The notes: generated by a model not told the origin, from the sequence alone. Shown: positions 18,445 through 29,499, counted from the stretch's first letter. The stretch: DNA of 64,000 nt from Sphingomonadales bacterium (GCA_014763545.1 JACXVD010000013.1:1-64000); one strand, 5' to 3'. Numbers and translations are program-made.

Positions 18445-19839
18445 ATGAACGCTCCGTTTGAAGTGCTGCCGCTCTCCGCGCGATCGCGTGCACCGCTGGT
18501 GCCGTCGCTCGAACGACGGCGACTGCGGGCCTATGTCCTCCTGTGCCTGGCCGACATTGCCGCGATCCTGGCGGGATTCGCGCTCGCCGGGTTTATCTAT
18601 GTCGGGGAGTTCCCCGAAAAGCGGGCGATGATCGAGGCACAACTCTTGCTGCCGCTGTATCTGACCATTGCCTTCTACCAGTCGAATTACTCGATCCGCA
18701 CCCTGTCCGAACGTCGCTTTGCCCTCTCGCGGCTGGCCACGGCGTTGCTGATTTCGGCCTTGCTGCTCAATTTCTTCGCCTTCTACACCAAGTCGAACGA
18801 CGCATTTTCGCGCGCGACTTTCACGCTCGGCATTGCCTTTTCGGGCATGTTGATGGCGGCGGCGCGCATGGCCTTGATTGCGATCATCCGGCGCAATTGG
18901 GGGCCATCGGTCCGCAATGTGCTGGTGCTCGACGACGGCGGACCCGAATTCAACCTGCCGCATTCGATGCGGATCAGCACCGAGGAGCACCGGCTTTCGC
19001 CTTCGGTCGAGGATCCCCATGCGCTCGATCGCCTGGGGCGCTACCTCCTCAATCAGGACCAGGTGATCGTCACGTGCCCAGCGGAACGAAGGGCTGATTG
19101 GGCCTTCGTGTTCAAGGCTGCCGGCGTGCATGGCGAGGTGGTCAGCGATTTCGCGGGAGAGATCGGCCTGCTCGCGGTTAGCCATTACCCCGACCTGGAT
19201 CGCACTGCGCTGGTCGTGTCCAGTGGTCCGCTTGGCCTGCGTGCGCGGATCAGCAAACGTGCCTTCGATCTTGTGATGGCCGGCGGGGCCCTGGTCGCAT
19301 TGTCGCCGGTTATGCTGGCGGTGGCGGTCGCCATACGGATGGAAGATGGCGGGCCGGTGTTTTTCATCCAGCGCAGGCTGGGCCAGGGAAATCGCTTCTT
19401 CGAGATGTACAAATTCCGCTCGATGCGGGTGGAGCGATCGGATGCCGATGGCAACCGGTCTGCCAGCAAGGACGATGACCGGGTCACGCGCGTGGGGCGG
19501 TTCCTGCGCCGCACCAGCCTCGATGAATTGCCGCAGCTGCTCAATGTCGTCCGCGGGGAAATGAGTGTGGTCGGGCCGCGCCCGCATGCGCTCGGCTCAC
19601 AGGCTGGCAGCAAATTGTTCTGGGAGGTCGACGGGCGCTATTGGCACCGCCATTCGCTGAAGCCTGGCCTCACCGGGCTCGCTCAGGTCCGCGGCTTGCG
19701 CGGGGCTACCGAGCAGGAAAGCGACCTGTCGCGGCGTCTCAAATCGGACCTGGAATATATCGCCCACTGGAGTTTGCGGACGGACCTGTTGATCGTGTTC
19801 CGCACCCTGCGCGTCCTGACCCACGACCGGGCATTCTAG
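18445..19839 (+). CDS. Polyprenyl phosphate sugar-1-phosphate transferase (exopolysaccharide initiation)
   Basis: Predicted to place the first sugar-1-phosphate on the lipid carrier undecaprenyl phosphate at the inner membrane, starting a polysaccharide repeat unit. Of the 464 residues, about 30-150 form several transmembrane helices and residues from about 270 onward are the bacterial sugar transferase domain: KRAFDLVMAGGALVALSP, FFIQRRLGQGNRFFEMYKFR, RRTSLDELPQLLNV, GEMSVVGPRPH and GLTGLAQVRG, all catalytic-domain hallmarks. The N-terminal part is of the WbaP/PssY type. It heads the polysaccharide cluster. Which sugar is transferred cannot be read from the sequence. Confidence 0.92.
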   Translation: MNAPFEVLPLSARSRAPLVPSLERRRLRAYVLLCLADIAAILAGFALAGFIYVGEFPEKRAMIEAQLLLPLYLTIAFYQSNYSIRTLSERRFALSRLATALLISALLLNFFAFYTKSNDAFSRATFTLGIAFSGMLMAAARMALIAIIRRNWGPSVRNVLVLDDGGPEFNLPHSMRISTEEHRLSPSVEDPHALDRLGRYLLNQDQVIVTCPAERRADWAFVFKAAGVHGEVVSDFAGEIGLLAVSHYPDLDRTALVVSSGPLGLRARISKRAFDLVMAGGALVALSPVMLAVAVAIRMEDGGPVFFIQRRLGQGNRFFEMYKFRSMRVERSDADGNRSASKDDDRVTRVGRFLRRTSLDELPQLLNVVRGEMSVVGPRPHALGSQAGSKLFWEVDGRYWHRHSLKPGLTGLAQVRGLRGATEQESDLSRRLKSDLEYIAHWSLRTDLLIVFRTLRVLTHDRAF

Positions 19840-20253
19840 GCATTCGTCGATCGTTTGCGGAGACGCGGCTCGCCGGACTTCGTCGACTTGTCCGGCTGAA
19901 TGCAATGGCCTGGCCTTGAACTGGTTGGAGGCCACTACAGCCCAGTTGGCGGTTATCGCGAATCGCTGAACGGAACGACCCGATGATTCGGCTGCAAGGT
20001 GATTCGGCAGCTATTCGGAGTTATGCCTCCAGCACGCTCGTGCAGAGCTCGAATCTGGTCGGGAGCACCGTCCTGAGGAACCGCACCGCCAGGATGTCGT
20101 GGCGGTCCTCGCCACCTCCCTTGCATGCCACAGGGCTGTCGGCTTCCACGCTCGTCCGGCGCCAATATCGGGACAAAAGATTCTGGTGCCCGAACGCCAA
20201 GAGGTCGGCCTCCCAAGGAGAGGCCGACCTCGAATTCACTGGAAAACCGGTGA
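19840..20253. other. 414-bp intergenic region within the polysaccharide cluster
   Basis: Lies between two convergent genes. It contains a 7-bp hairpin (GCCGGAC at 19872-19878 with GTCCGGC at 19890-19896) soon after the transferase stop, which may help termination, and the longer hairpin described at 20201. The open frames in the rest have atypical composition and no recognisable motif; a decayed gene is possible but I cannot name one. Confidence 0.45.
20201..20231 (-). terminator. Hairpin downstream of the small minus-strand gene
   Basis: A perfect 11-bp stem (GAGGTCGGCCT at 20201-20211 with AGGCCGACCTC at 20221-20231) with a 9-base loop begins 23 bases after the stop of the gene at 20254. 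The T tract on the minus strand is weak, so it may instead stabilise the 3' end. Confidence 0.65.
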
Positions 20254-20484
20254 TTAGTTCGGGCTGTTGCCGTCGTTACCGCTTGCGGCAATGATGATGC
20301 CGGCAATGATCGCCGCCAGGGCGAGAACAAGCAGAATGGTGCTTTCCGCGTTGCCGCCACCCCTGTTCGAATCAGCAGCAACCGGCTGCGAGAAACGGGT
20401 TTCAGCCGGACGCGTGTCGGCGTGGGCTACGGTCGAACCGAGCAACATCGCCGAAGCGAGCACCGGTGCAAGAATCTTTTTCAT
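20254..20484 (-). CDS. Small secreted or membrane-anchored protein, function unknown
   Basis: A 76-residue protein that starts with a clear signal peptide (MKKILAPVLASAMLLGSTVAHA), continues with a short polar stretch and ends with one hydrophobic helix (STILLVLALAAIIAGIIIAA) and a GNDGN tail. The ATG at 20484 has a near-perfect AAGGAGGT ribosome site, so strong translation is expected. Similar short proteins with a glycine-rich turn and a single C-terminal helix are common in sphingomonads. It is encoded opposite to the polysaccharide genes on either side; any role in that pathway is conjecture. Confidence 0.78.
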   Translation of the reverse strand: MKKILAPVLASAMLLGSTVAHADTRPAETRFSQPVAADSNRGGGNAESTILLVLALAAIIAGIIIAASGNDGNSPN

Positions 20485-20674
20485 CGCGCTACCTCCTTGG
20501 GGTTCGGGTCTTTTGTGCATGTGCAACATGCTGCAGTCAAGTCAAAATTTTGTATCAAACCTGCTACTTCCATGGGCCTATTACCGATAAACCGCTAAAG
20601 AACCATTGCGTTCCCGGCCTGCCTGTGGCCGGTTTGCTGCATCTGCTAACACTCGTAATCGGCCGGGCAACGAC

Positions 20675-21904
20675 GTGAAAATCCTGATTCTTGGTCTCAA
20701 TTATGCGCCCGAACCGATCGGGATCGGCCCCTACACGGCGGGTCTCGCGGAACATCTCGCGGGGTGTGGCCACGAGGTCACAGTCGTCGCCGGCAATCCC
20801 TATTACCCCGACTGGACGCTGGCACCCGGCTTTACCCAGGCGCGCAGCCAAGCGGTGGAAGGCGGGGTCACCGTGGTTCGGGTTCCGCATTACATCCCCG
20901 CCCGGCCAAGCGGGCTAAAGCGCATCGCGCATTATCTGAGCTTTGCCCTCTCGGCCTGGCGGCCGATGCAGCGAATCGCGCGCGAGCAGAAGCCCGACCT
21001 TGTGTTCACCGTCGCGCCATCGCTGCTGGCCGCACCGGTTGCCCTGATCGCCGCGCGTCGTGCCGGGGCCGCGTCGTGGCTGCACATCCAGGACTACGAG
21101 GTCGAAGCAGCTGTGGCGACCGGCCTGCTTGCCAAGGGTCCGCTCGCCCGCCTTGCCGGTTGGGTAGAGCGCAAGATAATCCGGGGGTTCGACCACGTCA
21201 GCACGATTTCCGCGCCGATGCTGGCCAAGGCAATCGAAAAGGGTGCAGCCCCCTGCGCCACCCATGAATTGCGCAACTGGGCGGAAGCGGAGGGTGTCGG
21301 TCCGCAAGTCGATGGCCAACGCCTGCGTGCCGAGCTGCAGCTGCCCTCGGGCAAGATCGCGCTATATTCGGGTAACCTTGCCCTCAAGCAGGGAGTGGGG
21401 CTGATTGCGCAGGCTGCCCGTCTGCTGGCGGAACGGGCGGACCTGCATTTCGTGGTTTGCGGTGAAGGCTCGGGGCGCGAATTGCTTGAGCGCGAAGCGC
21501 AAGGCCTGACCAATCTGCACCTGCGCCCCCTGCAGCCGCGCACTCGGCTTGGCGAATTATTGGCGATCGCCGACCTCCACCTGTTGCCGCAGATCGCCGA
21601 TGCGGCGGATCTCGTGTTGCCTTCGAAACTCACGAACATGCTGGCCTCGGGCCGCCCGGTCGTGGCGACTGCCGGTGTCGGCACCGCGCTGGCAGCTGAA
21701 GTCGAGGGCTGCGGCCTCGTCTGTCCGCCGGGCGATGCACGGGCATTTGCACTTGCCATCGCACAGCTTTGCGACGACGAAGGGGCGCGGCAGGCGCTTG
21801 GCGCTGCGGCGGCGAACCGGGCCGGTCAACGCTGGTCCAAAAACACACTGCTCGAAGGTTTTGCGAGCGCATTCGAACAGGCAGCCGGGGCGGCAGGCAC
21901 ATGA
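20675..21904 (+). CDS. WcaI-like glycosyltransferase (GT4)
   Basis: Predicted cytoplasmic glycosyltransferase of GT-B fold (409 residues), closest in pattern to WcaI of colanic acid synthesis: the opening LGLNYAPEPIGIGPYTAGL and VVAGNPYYPDW are characteristic. The C-terminal nucleotide-sugar site shows SGNLALKQG, VVCGEGSG and LPSKLTNMLASGRPVVAT. The GTG at 20675 is taken as start because the first beta-strand follows directly. Its stop overlaps the start of the next gene (ATGA), so it is coupled with the polymerase-like gene. Likely adds a sugar to the exopolysaccharide repeat; which one is unknown. Confidence 0.88.
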   Translation: MKILILGLNYAPEPIGIGPYTAGLAEHLAGCGHEVTVVAGNPYYPDWTLAPGFTQARSQAVEGGVTVVRVPHYIPARPSGLKRIAHYLSFALSAWRPMQRIAREQKPDLVFTVAPSLLAAPVALIAARRAGAASWLHIQDYEVEAAVATGLLAKGPLARLAGWVERKIIRGFDHVSTISAPMLAKAIEKGAAPCATHELRNWAEAEGVGPQVDGQRLRAELQLPSGKIALYSGNLALKQGVGLIAQAARLLAERADLHFVVCGEGSGRELLEREAQGLTNLHLRPLQPRTRLGELLAIADLHLLPQIADAADLVLPSKLTNMLASGRPVVATAGVGTALAAEVEGCGLVCPPGDARAFALAIAQLCDDEGARQALGAAAANRAGQRWSKNTLLEGFASAFEQAAGAAGT

Positions 21905-23235
21905 GTTACAGACCAGCCGAAATCCAGCCGGGCTATGGCAAGCGCCCGTCTCGCGGGTTCGACCCATGGATCGCTATCGCCTTCCTTTATCCGCTGACGC
22001 AGTTGGTCTGGTTCGACTTTTTCGGCCAGTTCTACCTGACCGACTTTGCCGGCCTCGCATTGTTGCTGATGATGGTGCAGATGCCCGACGCGCGCAGGCG
22101 CCTGGGCGACATCCGCTTCGTTCTGTTCCTGTTGGGCCTATGGCTATTCGGTCAGGTGGCGACTGACCTTTATCGTGCGACGAGTCCGGAGAACTTCCTG
22201 CGCGGCTGGGGCCGTATCGTGTTCTTCGGCCTGCAGATCGTCGCGCTGTGGCTCTTCCTGCCACGCAAACGCGAATACATGATCGCCTATGCTTTCGGCC
22301 TCGGCATCGCCAGCATTGTCGGCGTCCCGGCGCAATATGAGGAATACGGCTGGAAATTCGGTTATGGCTTCGGGCTCGAACTCATCATTGCCGCTGCAAC
22401 GTGCCTTACGGTGCCGTTTTTCGGCTCGCTCCGCCGGTATGCGCCGTGGATCTTTCTCGCAGCGGCGGTCCTGCTGCTGTTGAAGGATGCGCGTTCCATG
22501 TTCGCGATGAGCGTGATCGCGGGCGGTATTTGCGCACTTGCCCTCACGCTCGAGAAATTCCCGCGGTTGCAAAAGCGGATCAATCCGCTGGTCTTTGTAT
22601 CGTTCCTGCTGGTCGGCATCGCCGCGACGTCGCTCATTGCGACAGTCTACGCGAATGCGGCGGAATCCGGCATGCTGGGTGAAAAGGCGCGGATCAAATA
22701 CGTCGCCCAGTCGAGCGGGGACGTGCCGCTGCTGCTGGGCGGGCGACCGGAATCGCTGGTGTCGATCATCGCAATCCAGGATGCGCCGATCCTCGGCCAT
22801 GGCAGCTGGGCACAGGATCGCCATTACACCGTGCTCTACCACACGATCCGCAAGCGGCTGGGGATCCAGTTCCCGAAGGCCGACCTGATGGAAACCGGAC
22901 GCATTCCGGCGCACAGCTTCTTCTTCGGGTCATGGGTCGAGGCGGGGATATTGGGCGCGGTATTCTGGCTCTATCTGTTCTTCCTCCCGATGTTTGCGAT
23001 CTACCAGATCATTCGACGAAGCGATCCCTCCCTGCCGCTGATCGCCTTTACTGCGGTCAGCCTGACCTGGAATATCCCCTTCTCGCCTTTCGGAGCGAGC
23101 GAGCGTTTCACCACTGCGGCGGCGATCGTCATCCTGTTCTGGGCGCTGCGCGCCGCCGGATTCGATTCCCGTTCGCTGGTCCCGCGTCGCCGGGGCCCCA
23201 AGATCCAGACCAGGCAATACGCCCCGGCCGAATGA
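21901..23235 (+). CDS. Polytopic membrane protein, O-antigen polymerase/ligase-like
   Basis: A 444-residue membrane protein with about ten hydrophobic segments and one large periplasmic loop between roughly residues 245 and 340 (LLLGGRPESL, GHGSWAQDRH, then RIPAHSFFFGSWVEAG). That layout, and the PAHSFFFGSWVEAGILG motif resembling the H-x-x-x-x-x-x-E/G region of Wzy and WaaL proteins, fits an enzyme that polymerises or ligates lipid-linked repeat units at the outer face of the inner membrane. Sequence alone does not tell polymerase from ligase. It is coupled to genes on both sides by 4-base overlaps. Confidence 0.8.
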   Translation: MSYRPAEIQPGYGKRPSRGFDPWIAIAFLYPLTQLVWFDFFGQFYLTDFAGLALLLMMVQMPDARRRLGDIRFVLFLLGLWLFGQVATDLYRATSPENFLRGWGRIVFFGLQIVALWLFLPRKREYMIAYAFGLGIASIVGVPAQYEEYGWKFGYGFGLELIIAAATCLTVPFFGSLRRYAPWIFLAAAVLLLLKDARSMFAMSVIAGGICALALTLEKFPRLQKRINPLVFVSFLLVGIAATSLIATVYANAAESGMLGEKARIKYVAQSSGDVPLLLGGRPESLVSIIAIQDAPILGHGSWAQDRHYTVLYHTIRKRLGIQFPKADLMETGRIPAHSFFFGSWVEAGILGAVFWLYLFFLPMFAIYQIIRRSDPSLPLIAFTAVSLTWNIPFSPFGASERFTTAAAIVILFWALRAAGFDSRSLVPRRRGPKIQTRQYAPAE

Positions 23236-24428
23236 AGCTGCTCCACGTCATTGCCACTGCCGACCCGAGGGACGGCGGGCCGATTGAAGGCGTCTTGCGG
23301 CTGGGCGAAAGTTTCCGCGCGATGGGGCACAGCCAGGAATTGCTGACGCTCGATTCGCCCGACGCGCCGTGGGTGTCGGGCGCGCCCGCGCCGATCCACG
23401 CAATGGGGCGGTTGGGTGAAGCACCGCGTGGACCGCTCGATCGCTTGGCCCTGCGCTTTCACCGCGCGCCGGCGGCGCCGCGCTGGCTCAGGGCCCATGC
23501 CGGCGATTACGACGGCATCATCGTCGATGGGCTGTGGAATTATTCGACCCGCACCGCCCGGCTCGCCTTGCCCGGCGGACCCACGCCCTATGTGGTGTTT
23601 TCGCACGGCATGCTCGACCCGTGGTTCGCCAGTCGATTCCCGGTCAAACACGCGATCAAGCAGCTCTTGTGGCGCTTCAACGAAGGCGTGTTGCTGCGTG
23701 GTGCGGCGGCGGTTGCCTTCACCTGCGAGCAGGAGCGCAAGCTGGCGCGCGAGAACTGGCGGCCCTGGGGGATGCGTGAGGCTGTGGTCGGCTTCGGCAC
23801 CAGCCCGCCGCCTCCTCCGACCGCAGCCATGGAACAGGCGTTCCGTGCGGCGGTGCCGACGTTGGGCGAGCGGCCCTATTTGCTGTTCCTCAGTCGGCTG
23901 CACGAAAAGAAGGGCGTCGATGTACTGCTCGAAGCCTTCGGTGCGATGGCGCAGGACTGCCCCTACGATCTGGTAGTCGCCGGCCCGGGCGAGCCTGCCT
24001 ATGTCGCGTCGCTCAAGGCTCTGGCCGAGCGCCAGTGCCCCGCTGGCAGGGTCCACTGGCCGGGGATGGTCTCGGGCGATGCCAAATGGGGTGCGCTGCA
24101 CGGCTGCGCCGCGATGGTACTGACATCGCACCAGGAAAATTTCGGCGTGGTCGTGGCCGAAGCAGTCGGCTGTGGCAGACCGGTGGTGATCTCTGACCAG
24201 GTCAACATCCATGACGAGGTCGCCGCAGCGCGGGCTGGATTGGTCTGCCGCGACGAGGCCAATAGCGCGCGCGACGCGCTGGCCCGCTTCAGTACACTGT
24301 CGGCCGGGGAGCGGGCGGCGATGGGTGAGCGGGGGCGGACGCTCTTTGCCGAAAAATTCACCATGGACAGCACCGCGCGTCGCCTGCTGGCCATATTCGA
24401 GGGGGCGCAAGGGGTGGGCACTCAATAA
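23232..24428 (+). CDS. Glycosyltransferase family 4 protein
   Basis: A 398-residue GT-B glycosyltransferase. The N-terminal opening LLHVIATADPRDGGPIEGV contains the glycine-rich acceptor loop; the C-terminal donor domain shows FLSRLHEKKGVDVLLEAF, VVAGPGEPAY and the LTSHQENFGVVVAEAVGCGR block with the E-x7-E pattern of retaining GT4 enzymes. It overlaps the preceding gene by 4 bases. Third gene of the tight wcaI-like/wzy-like/GT4 unit; donor and acceptor sugars are unknown. Confidence 0.92.
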   Translation: MKLLHVIATADPRDGGPIEGVLRLGESFRAMGHSQELLTLDSPDAPWVSGAPAPIHAMGRLGEAPRGPLDRLALRFHRAPAAPRWLRAHAGDYDGIIVDGLWNYSTRTARLALPGGPTPYVVFSHGMLDPWFASRFPVKHAIKQLLWRFNEGVLLRGAAAVAFTCEQERKLARENWRPWGMREAVVGFGTSPPPPPTAAMEQAFRAAVPTLGERPYLLFLSRLHEKKGVDVLLEAFGAMAQDCPYDLVVAGPGEPAYVASLKALAERQCPAGRVHWPGMVSGDAKWGALHGCAAMVLTSHQENFGVVVAEAVGCGRPVVISDQVNIHDEVAAARAGLVCRDEANSARDALARFSTLSAGERAAMGERGRTLFAEKFTMDSTARRLLAIFEGAQGVGTQ

Positions 24429-24456
24429 CCCAATCGAACAAACAGCTTTCCTACAA

Positions 24457-24473
24457 ATAACCATGTTGGTTAT
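24457..24473. promoter_or_regulatory. Perfect inverted repeat ahead of the spike-like module
   Basis: ATAACCA at 24457-24463 and TGGTTAT at 24467-24473 flank TGT. It is an AT-rich island in the 72-base gap before the gene at 24501, so it is a candidate operator, or part of a promoter that lets the next two genes be expressed separately from the glycosyltransferases. Confidence 0.45.
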
Positions 24474-24500
24474 CGGGCGATTCGCAGCAAGGAGAACCCG

Positions 24501-24851
24501 ATGTCCGAAACCGCTCCCCCGATTTGCCATCCGACCAGTTATGTGCCGCTCTCGGCGCTGGCCACCGGTGCGCTTGGCGACGAAGCCTTGCCGGTCACCG
24601 ATGAGAATCCCGTGCCCAATCGGGAATTGCCCTATCGCGGGGCTCGCGTACTCGGCCTCGATTCCCCGGTCGCGGCAGGCAGGGCGCTGTTGGTCGATTG
24701 CCTCGCCGGTGGGCAGATCGAGATGGTGCTGGCCGATAGCAGCATCGTGGCGCTGACCTTTGCGCCGGGAGTCACCCTGCTTCCCTTCGCGGCCACAGCG
24801 CTCAATTCTGCGGGCACCACAGCCACCCTATCCGCATGGGTGCTGGACTGA
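24501..24851 (+). CDS. Small protein resembling the GTA/phage head-spike base (GhsA-like)
   Basis: A 116-residue protein without a signal peptide or membrane segment. Its second half follows the pattern I recall for the spike-base family named after Rhodobacter capsulatus Rcc01079 (GhsA): RALLVDCLAGGQIEMVLAD, a Val-x-Leu strand, PGVTLLPF and an ending in AGTTATLSAWVLD, equivalent to the common GTTAT ending of that family. An AAGGAGA ribosome site lies 5 bases upstream. Its stop overlaps the start of the SGNH gene, so the two are coupled. The resemblance comes from memory of the family pattern and needs a profile search. Confidence 0.6.
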   Translation: MSETAPPICHPTSYVPLSALATGALGDEALPVTDENPVPNRELPYRGARVLGLDSPVAAGRALLVDCLAGGQIEMVLADSSIVALTFAPGVTLLPFAATALNSAGTTATLSAWVLD

Positions 24852-26320
24852 TGCGCGCGTTGCATATGCCCCGGCCACAGCGCCGCTCCGCCCCGTGGCC
24901 GGTGCGCTGGACCGGCCACGCGCCCCGGATGATGGCAGCGCCACCCGCCACGGCCATCGGCACCGTCGCCACCCTGCCGCGCCGTTGGCCGATCGGCAGT
25001 GGTTCGCAATTCCACCAGGTCGCTTCGTACCAGATCGGGGGGATGTACAGCATTTCGCGCAGCATTCCGATTGCCGGGCCTGCCGGCCATTCCCTGGTGC
25101 TGGAAAAGACCGTCACCCAGAATCGGGAGGGCACGCGGGCACCCGCAGGCGCGATGATCTCCTTCTTCCACGACGGCGCGGTGCTGGAGCTTCTGTTCCA
25201 TTCCACGCAGGATGGCTTCCTGCTCAAGGTGGATGACGAATATGTCTCGCTCGACCCGCTCGGCGCGGCGGGCACCTACAATTTCTTCCGGTTCGATTTC
25301 GCCACCCGCGCGCTGCGCCGGATCGACATCATCGTGTTCAAGGCGAGCTTCGTCGAAGCACGCACCGGTGCAACCGACGCGCTGTGGGCAGCCCCTGTCC
25401 GCGGCCCGCGCACGATATGCGTCGGCGACAGCTTCACTACGGCCACGCCGACCGGGTGGAGCAACTGGTTCGCCGAAGCCATGGGATGGGACGACGTCTG
25501 GACTTCGGGCGTCGGCGCATCGGGCTATCTCGGCGATGCCGAAGGGCTGCGCATTCCGTTCAACGAGCGTATGGAAAGCGACGTTGTCGCCTATCGCCCC
25601 GAAGTCGTCTTCATCCACGGCAGCGTGAACGACGGCGGCGAAGATCCGTCTGCAGTCGAGGCGGCCGCGTTCCACGCGGTGAGCACGATCCGCCGCCACC
25701 TGCCCGAATGCCTTGTCGCAGGCGGGGCCAACACGGCCTTCGGTGCGGAGTACTGGATCAGCGGCGCGCGCGACGTGGTCGATGCAACGCGTGCGGGGTT
25801 CGAGGCCGCTGGCGGCCACTGGATGAGCACTTATGAAATGCCCATTCGCTGGTCCGGGGAAACCAATGGTGCCCGCGCCACCTTGCTCGATGCGGTGGTG
25901 GAGGGGCAGGCCGGAAACACCGGCACGCCAACCCAAGTCGACGGCCATACCGGCTTTCGCATCAACAGCGACAGCGCCGACGCGGCCACCAAACTGCGCG
26001 TGGGTGCCACGGTCGAAATCGGCATAGGTGCGACGCGCGAGCGCGCGGTCCTCACCGCGACCAGCGCAGTGGGCGGCAAGCAGGTGTTCGGCTTTGCCGG
26101 CAGCTTCAAATATGCCCATGCGATCGGCGAACCGGTGCGCGAAGTCGGGCCGAGTCCGCTGACCGGCATGGGCAACAGCGTCTACCCCACCGCATGGGGA
26201 TCGGCCGACTATTACGTCGGTGGCGACCTGTATCATCCCAATACGGCGGGGTTGATGTCGATCGGGCAGGCCAATGCCGCCATGCTGAAGCAATTGCTGC
26301 TCGATCTCGGGTTGTCTTGA
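24851..26320 (+). CDS. SGNH/GDSL hydrolase with N-terminal beta domain
   Basis: A 489-residue protein. Residues to about 180 are predicted beta-rich (YQIGGMYSISRSIPIAG, FHDGAVLELLFHSTQDGF) and may bind a ligand. The SGNH core follows: VGDSFT near residue 193 with the nucleophile serine, a glycine in SGVGASGYLG, IHGSVND with the Asn of block III, and DLYHPNTAG near the end with the catalytic Asp/His pair. A further insert (about 340-430) separates blocks. No signal peptide is seen. SGNH enzymes often deacetylate polysaccharides. The start overlaps the spike-base-like stop. Together they resemble a capsule-binding spike; an O-acyl esterase for the local polysaccharide is the alternative. Confidence 0.75.
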   Translation: MRALHMPRPQRRSAPWPVRWTGHAPRMMAAPPATAIGTVATLPRRWPIGSGSQFHQVASYQIGGMYSISRSIPIAGPAGHSLVLEKTVTQNREGTRAPAGAMISFFHDGAVLELLFHSTQDGFLLKVDDEYVSLDPLGAAGTYNFFRFDFATRALRRIDIIVFKASFVEARTGATDALWAAPVRGPRTICVGDSFTTATPTGWSNWFAEAMGWDDVWTSGVGASGYLGDAEGLRIPFNERMESDVVAYRPEVVFIHGSVNDGGEDPSAVEAAAFHAVSTIRRHLPECLVAGGANTAFGAEYWISGARDVVDATRAGFEAAGGHWMSTYEMPIRWSGETNGARATLLDAVVEGQAGNTGTPTQVDGHTGFRINSDSADAATKLRVGATVEIGIGATRERAVLTATSAVGGKQVFGFAGSFKYAHAIGEPVREVGPSPLTGMGNSVYPTAWGSADYYVGGDLYHPNTAGLMSIGQANAAMLKQLLLDLGLS

Positions 26321-26386
26321 ATGATAGGCTGTGTCGCGCCGCAATAGGGTTTGCTTAGCGCGGCGGCGCCCCTAAGGATGGCCATC

Positions 26387-27427
26387 ATGACCGGGCCAGC
26401 CATGAATGGGGATGTCGCCGCCCAAGCCGCCGCCCCCCAAGCCGCCGCCGACACCGCGCCTGGCGGCGCGGAAGATGCACCCCCGTCGCTGACGGTGGTG
26501 ATCCTCACCTTCAACGAAATCCTGCATATCGAGCGTGCGATCAGCGGTATGTCGGGGCTGGCGCGACGGGTGGTGGTGGTGGATTCGGGTTCGAATGACG
26601 GCACCGCCGAAAAGGCCGCCGAGCTGGGGGCCGAAGTCCACACACGCAAATGGGTGAATTACGCCGACCAGTTCCAATGGGCGCTGGACAATGCCGCGAT
26701 CGACACCGACTGGACGATGCGGCTCGACGCAGACGAATGGTTCGGGCCGGAACTGGTCGATAATCTGAAGCAGGCGCTACGCGATGCCGATGACGAGGTG
26801 ACCGCGATCAGCATCGATCGCCAGCATCACTTCCTCGGTCGCTGGATCCGCCACGGCGGCCGCTATCCGCTGACCCTGCTGCGCCTGTGGCGCACCGGGC
26901 TGGGCCGCATCGAACAACGCTGGATGGATGAACATATCGTCGTCGAAAGTGGGCGGATGATCCACATCGACGGGACGTTCGTCGACGATAATCGCAACGA
27001 CCTGACCTTCTTTACCGCCAAGCATAATGGCTATGCCACGCGCGAGGCGGTGGATGCGCTGATCGACAAATATGATCTGTTCGACCCGGTGGAGGATCGC
27101 GGCCTGGCGAGCACCGGACAGGCAAAGCAGAAGCGCAAGGCCAAGCTCGACTTCTACAACCGGCTGCCGCTGGGCGTCGGGCCGCTGGGTTATTTCCTCT
27201 ATCGCTATATCGTCCAGCTCGGCTTCCTCGATGGCAAGCCGGGGTTGGTGTACCATTTCTTGCAGGGTTTCTGGTACCGCTTCCTGGTCGACGCCAAGCG
27301 GTACGAGTTCGAACGAGGGCTGGCCGATGCGGTGGGCAAGGACGAGATGATCGACCGGCTTACCGCCCTGTCGGGCCACGATTTGCGCGCGTTCGATGCC
27401 GATGCGCGGCGGCGGGCAGCGCCTTAG
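26387..27427 (+). CDS. Glycosyltransferase family 2 protein
   Basis: A 346-residue GT-A glycosyltransferase resembling the WaaE/KdtX group. After an Ala-rich disordered start come LTVVILTFNEILHIERAI (nucleotide site), VVDSGSNDGT, and the metal-binding DxD motif in RLDADEW near residue 112; the C-terminal part holds RWMDEHIVV and amphipathic helices likely to touch the membrane. The ATG at 26387 has AAGGA about 8 bases upstream; ATG 26378 is an alternative. It ends the polysaccharide cluster and is convergent with ftsH. Confidence 0.9.
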   Translation: MTGPAMNGDVAAQAAAPQAAADTAPGGAEDAPPSLTVVILTFNEILHIERAISGMSGLARRVVVVDSGSNDGTAEKAAELGAEVHTRKWVNYADQFQWALDNAAIDTDWTMRLDADEWFGPELVDNLKQALRDADDEVTAISIDRQHHFLGRWIRHGGRYPLTLLRLWRTGLGRIEQRWMDEHIVVESGRMIHIDGTFVDDNRNDLTFFTAKHNGYATREAVDALIDKYDLFDPVEDRGLASTGQAKQKRKAKLDFYNRLPLGVGPLGYFLYRYIVQLGFLDGKPGLVYHFLQGFWYRFLVDAKRYEFERGLADAVGKDEMIDRLTALSGHDLRAFDADARRRAAP

Positions 27428-27451
27428 CTACCCGCCGCGCGCCATCCGGGG

Positions 27452-29392
<1,941 letters not shown>

Positions 29393-29499
29393 CGGCGGGC
29401 AATCCTTTCAGCCTGCCAATGTAGGACGCGCGGTGTGAATGGCAAGCTAACGTGGGCGCGCTTTCGCCCCGGCTCGGCTCGGGGTGGCGACGGGCCGGC

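Noticed and set aside
19953-20381. Open frames in the 414-bp gap, considered as transposase or gene remnants
   Set aside because: No transposase motif, no terminal inverted repeats or target duplication could be seen.
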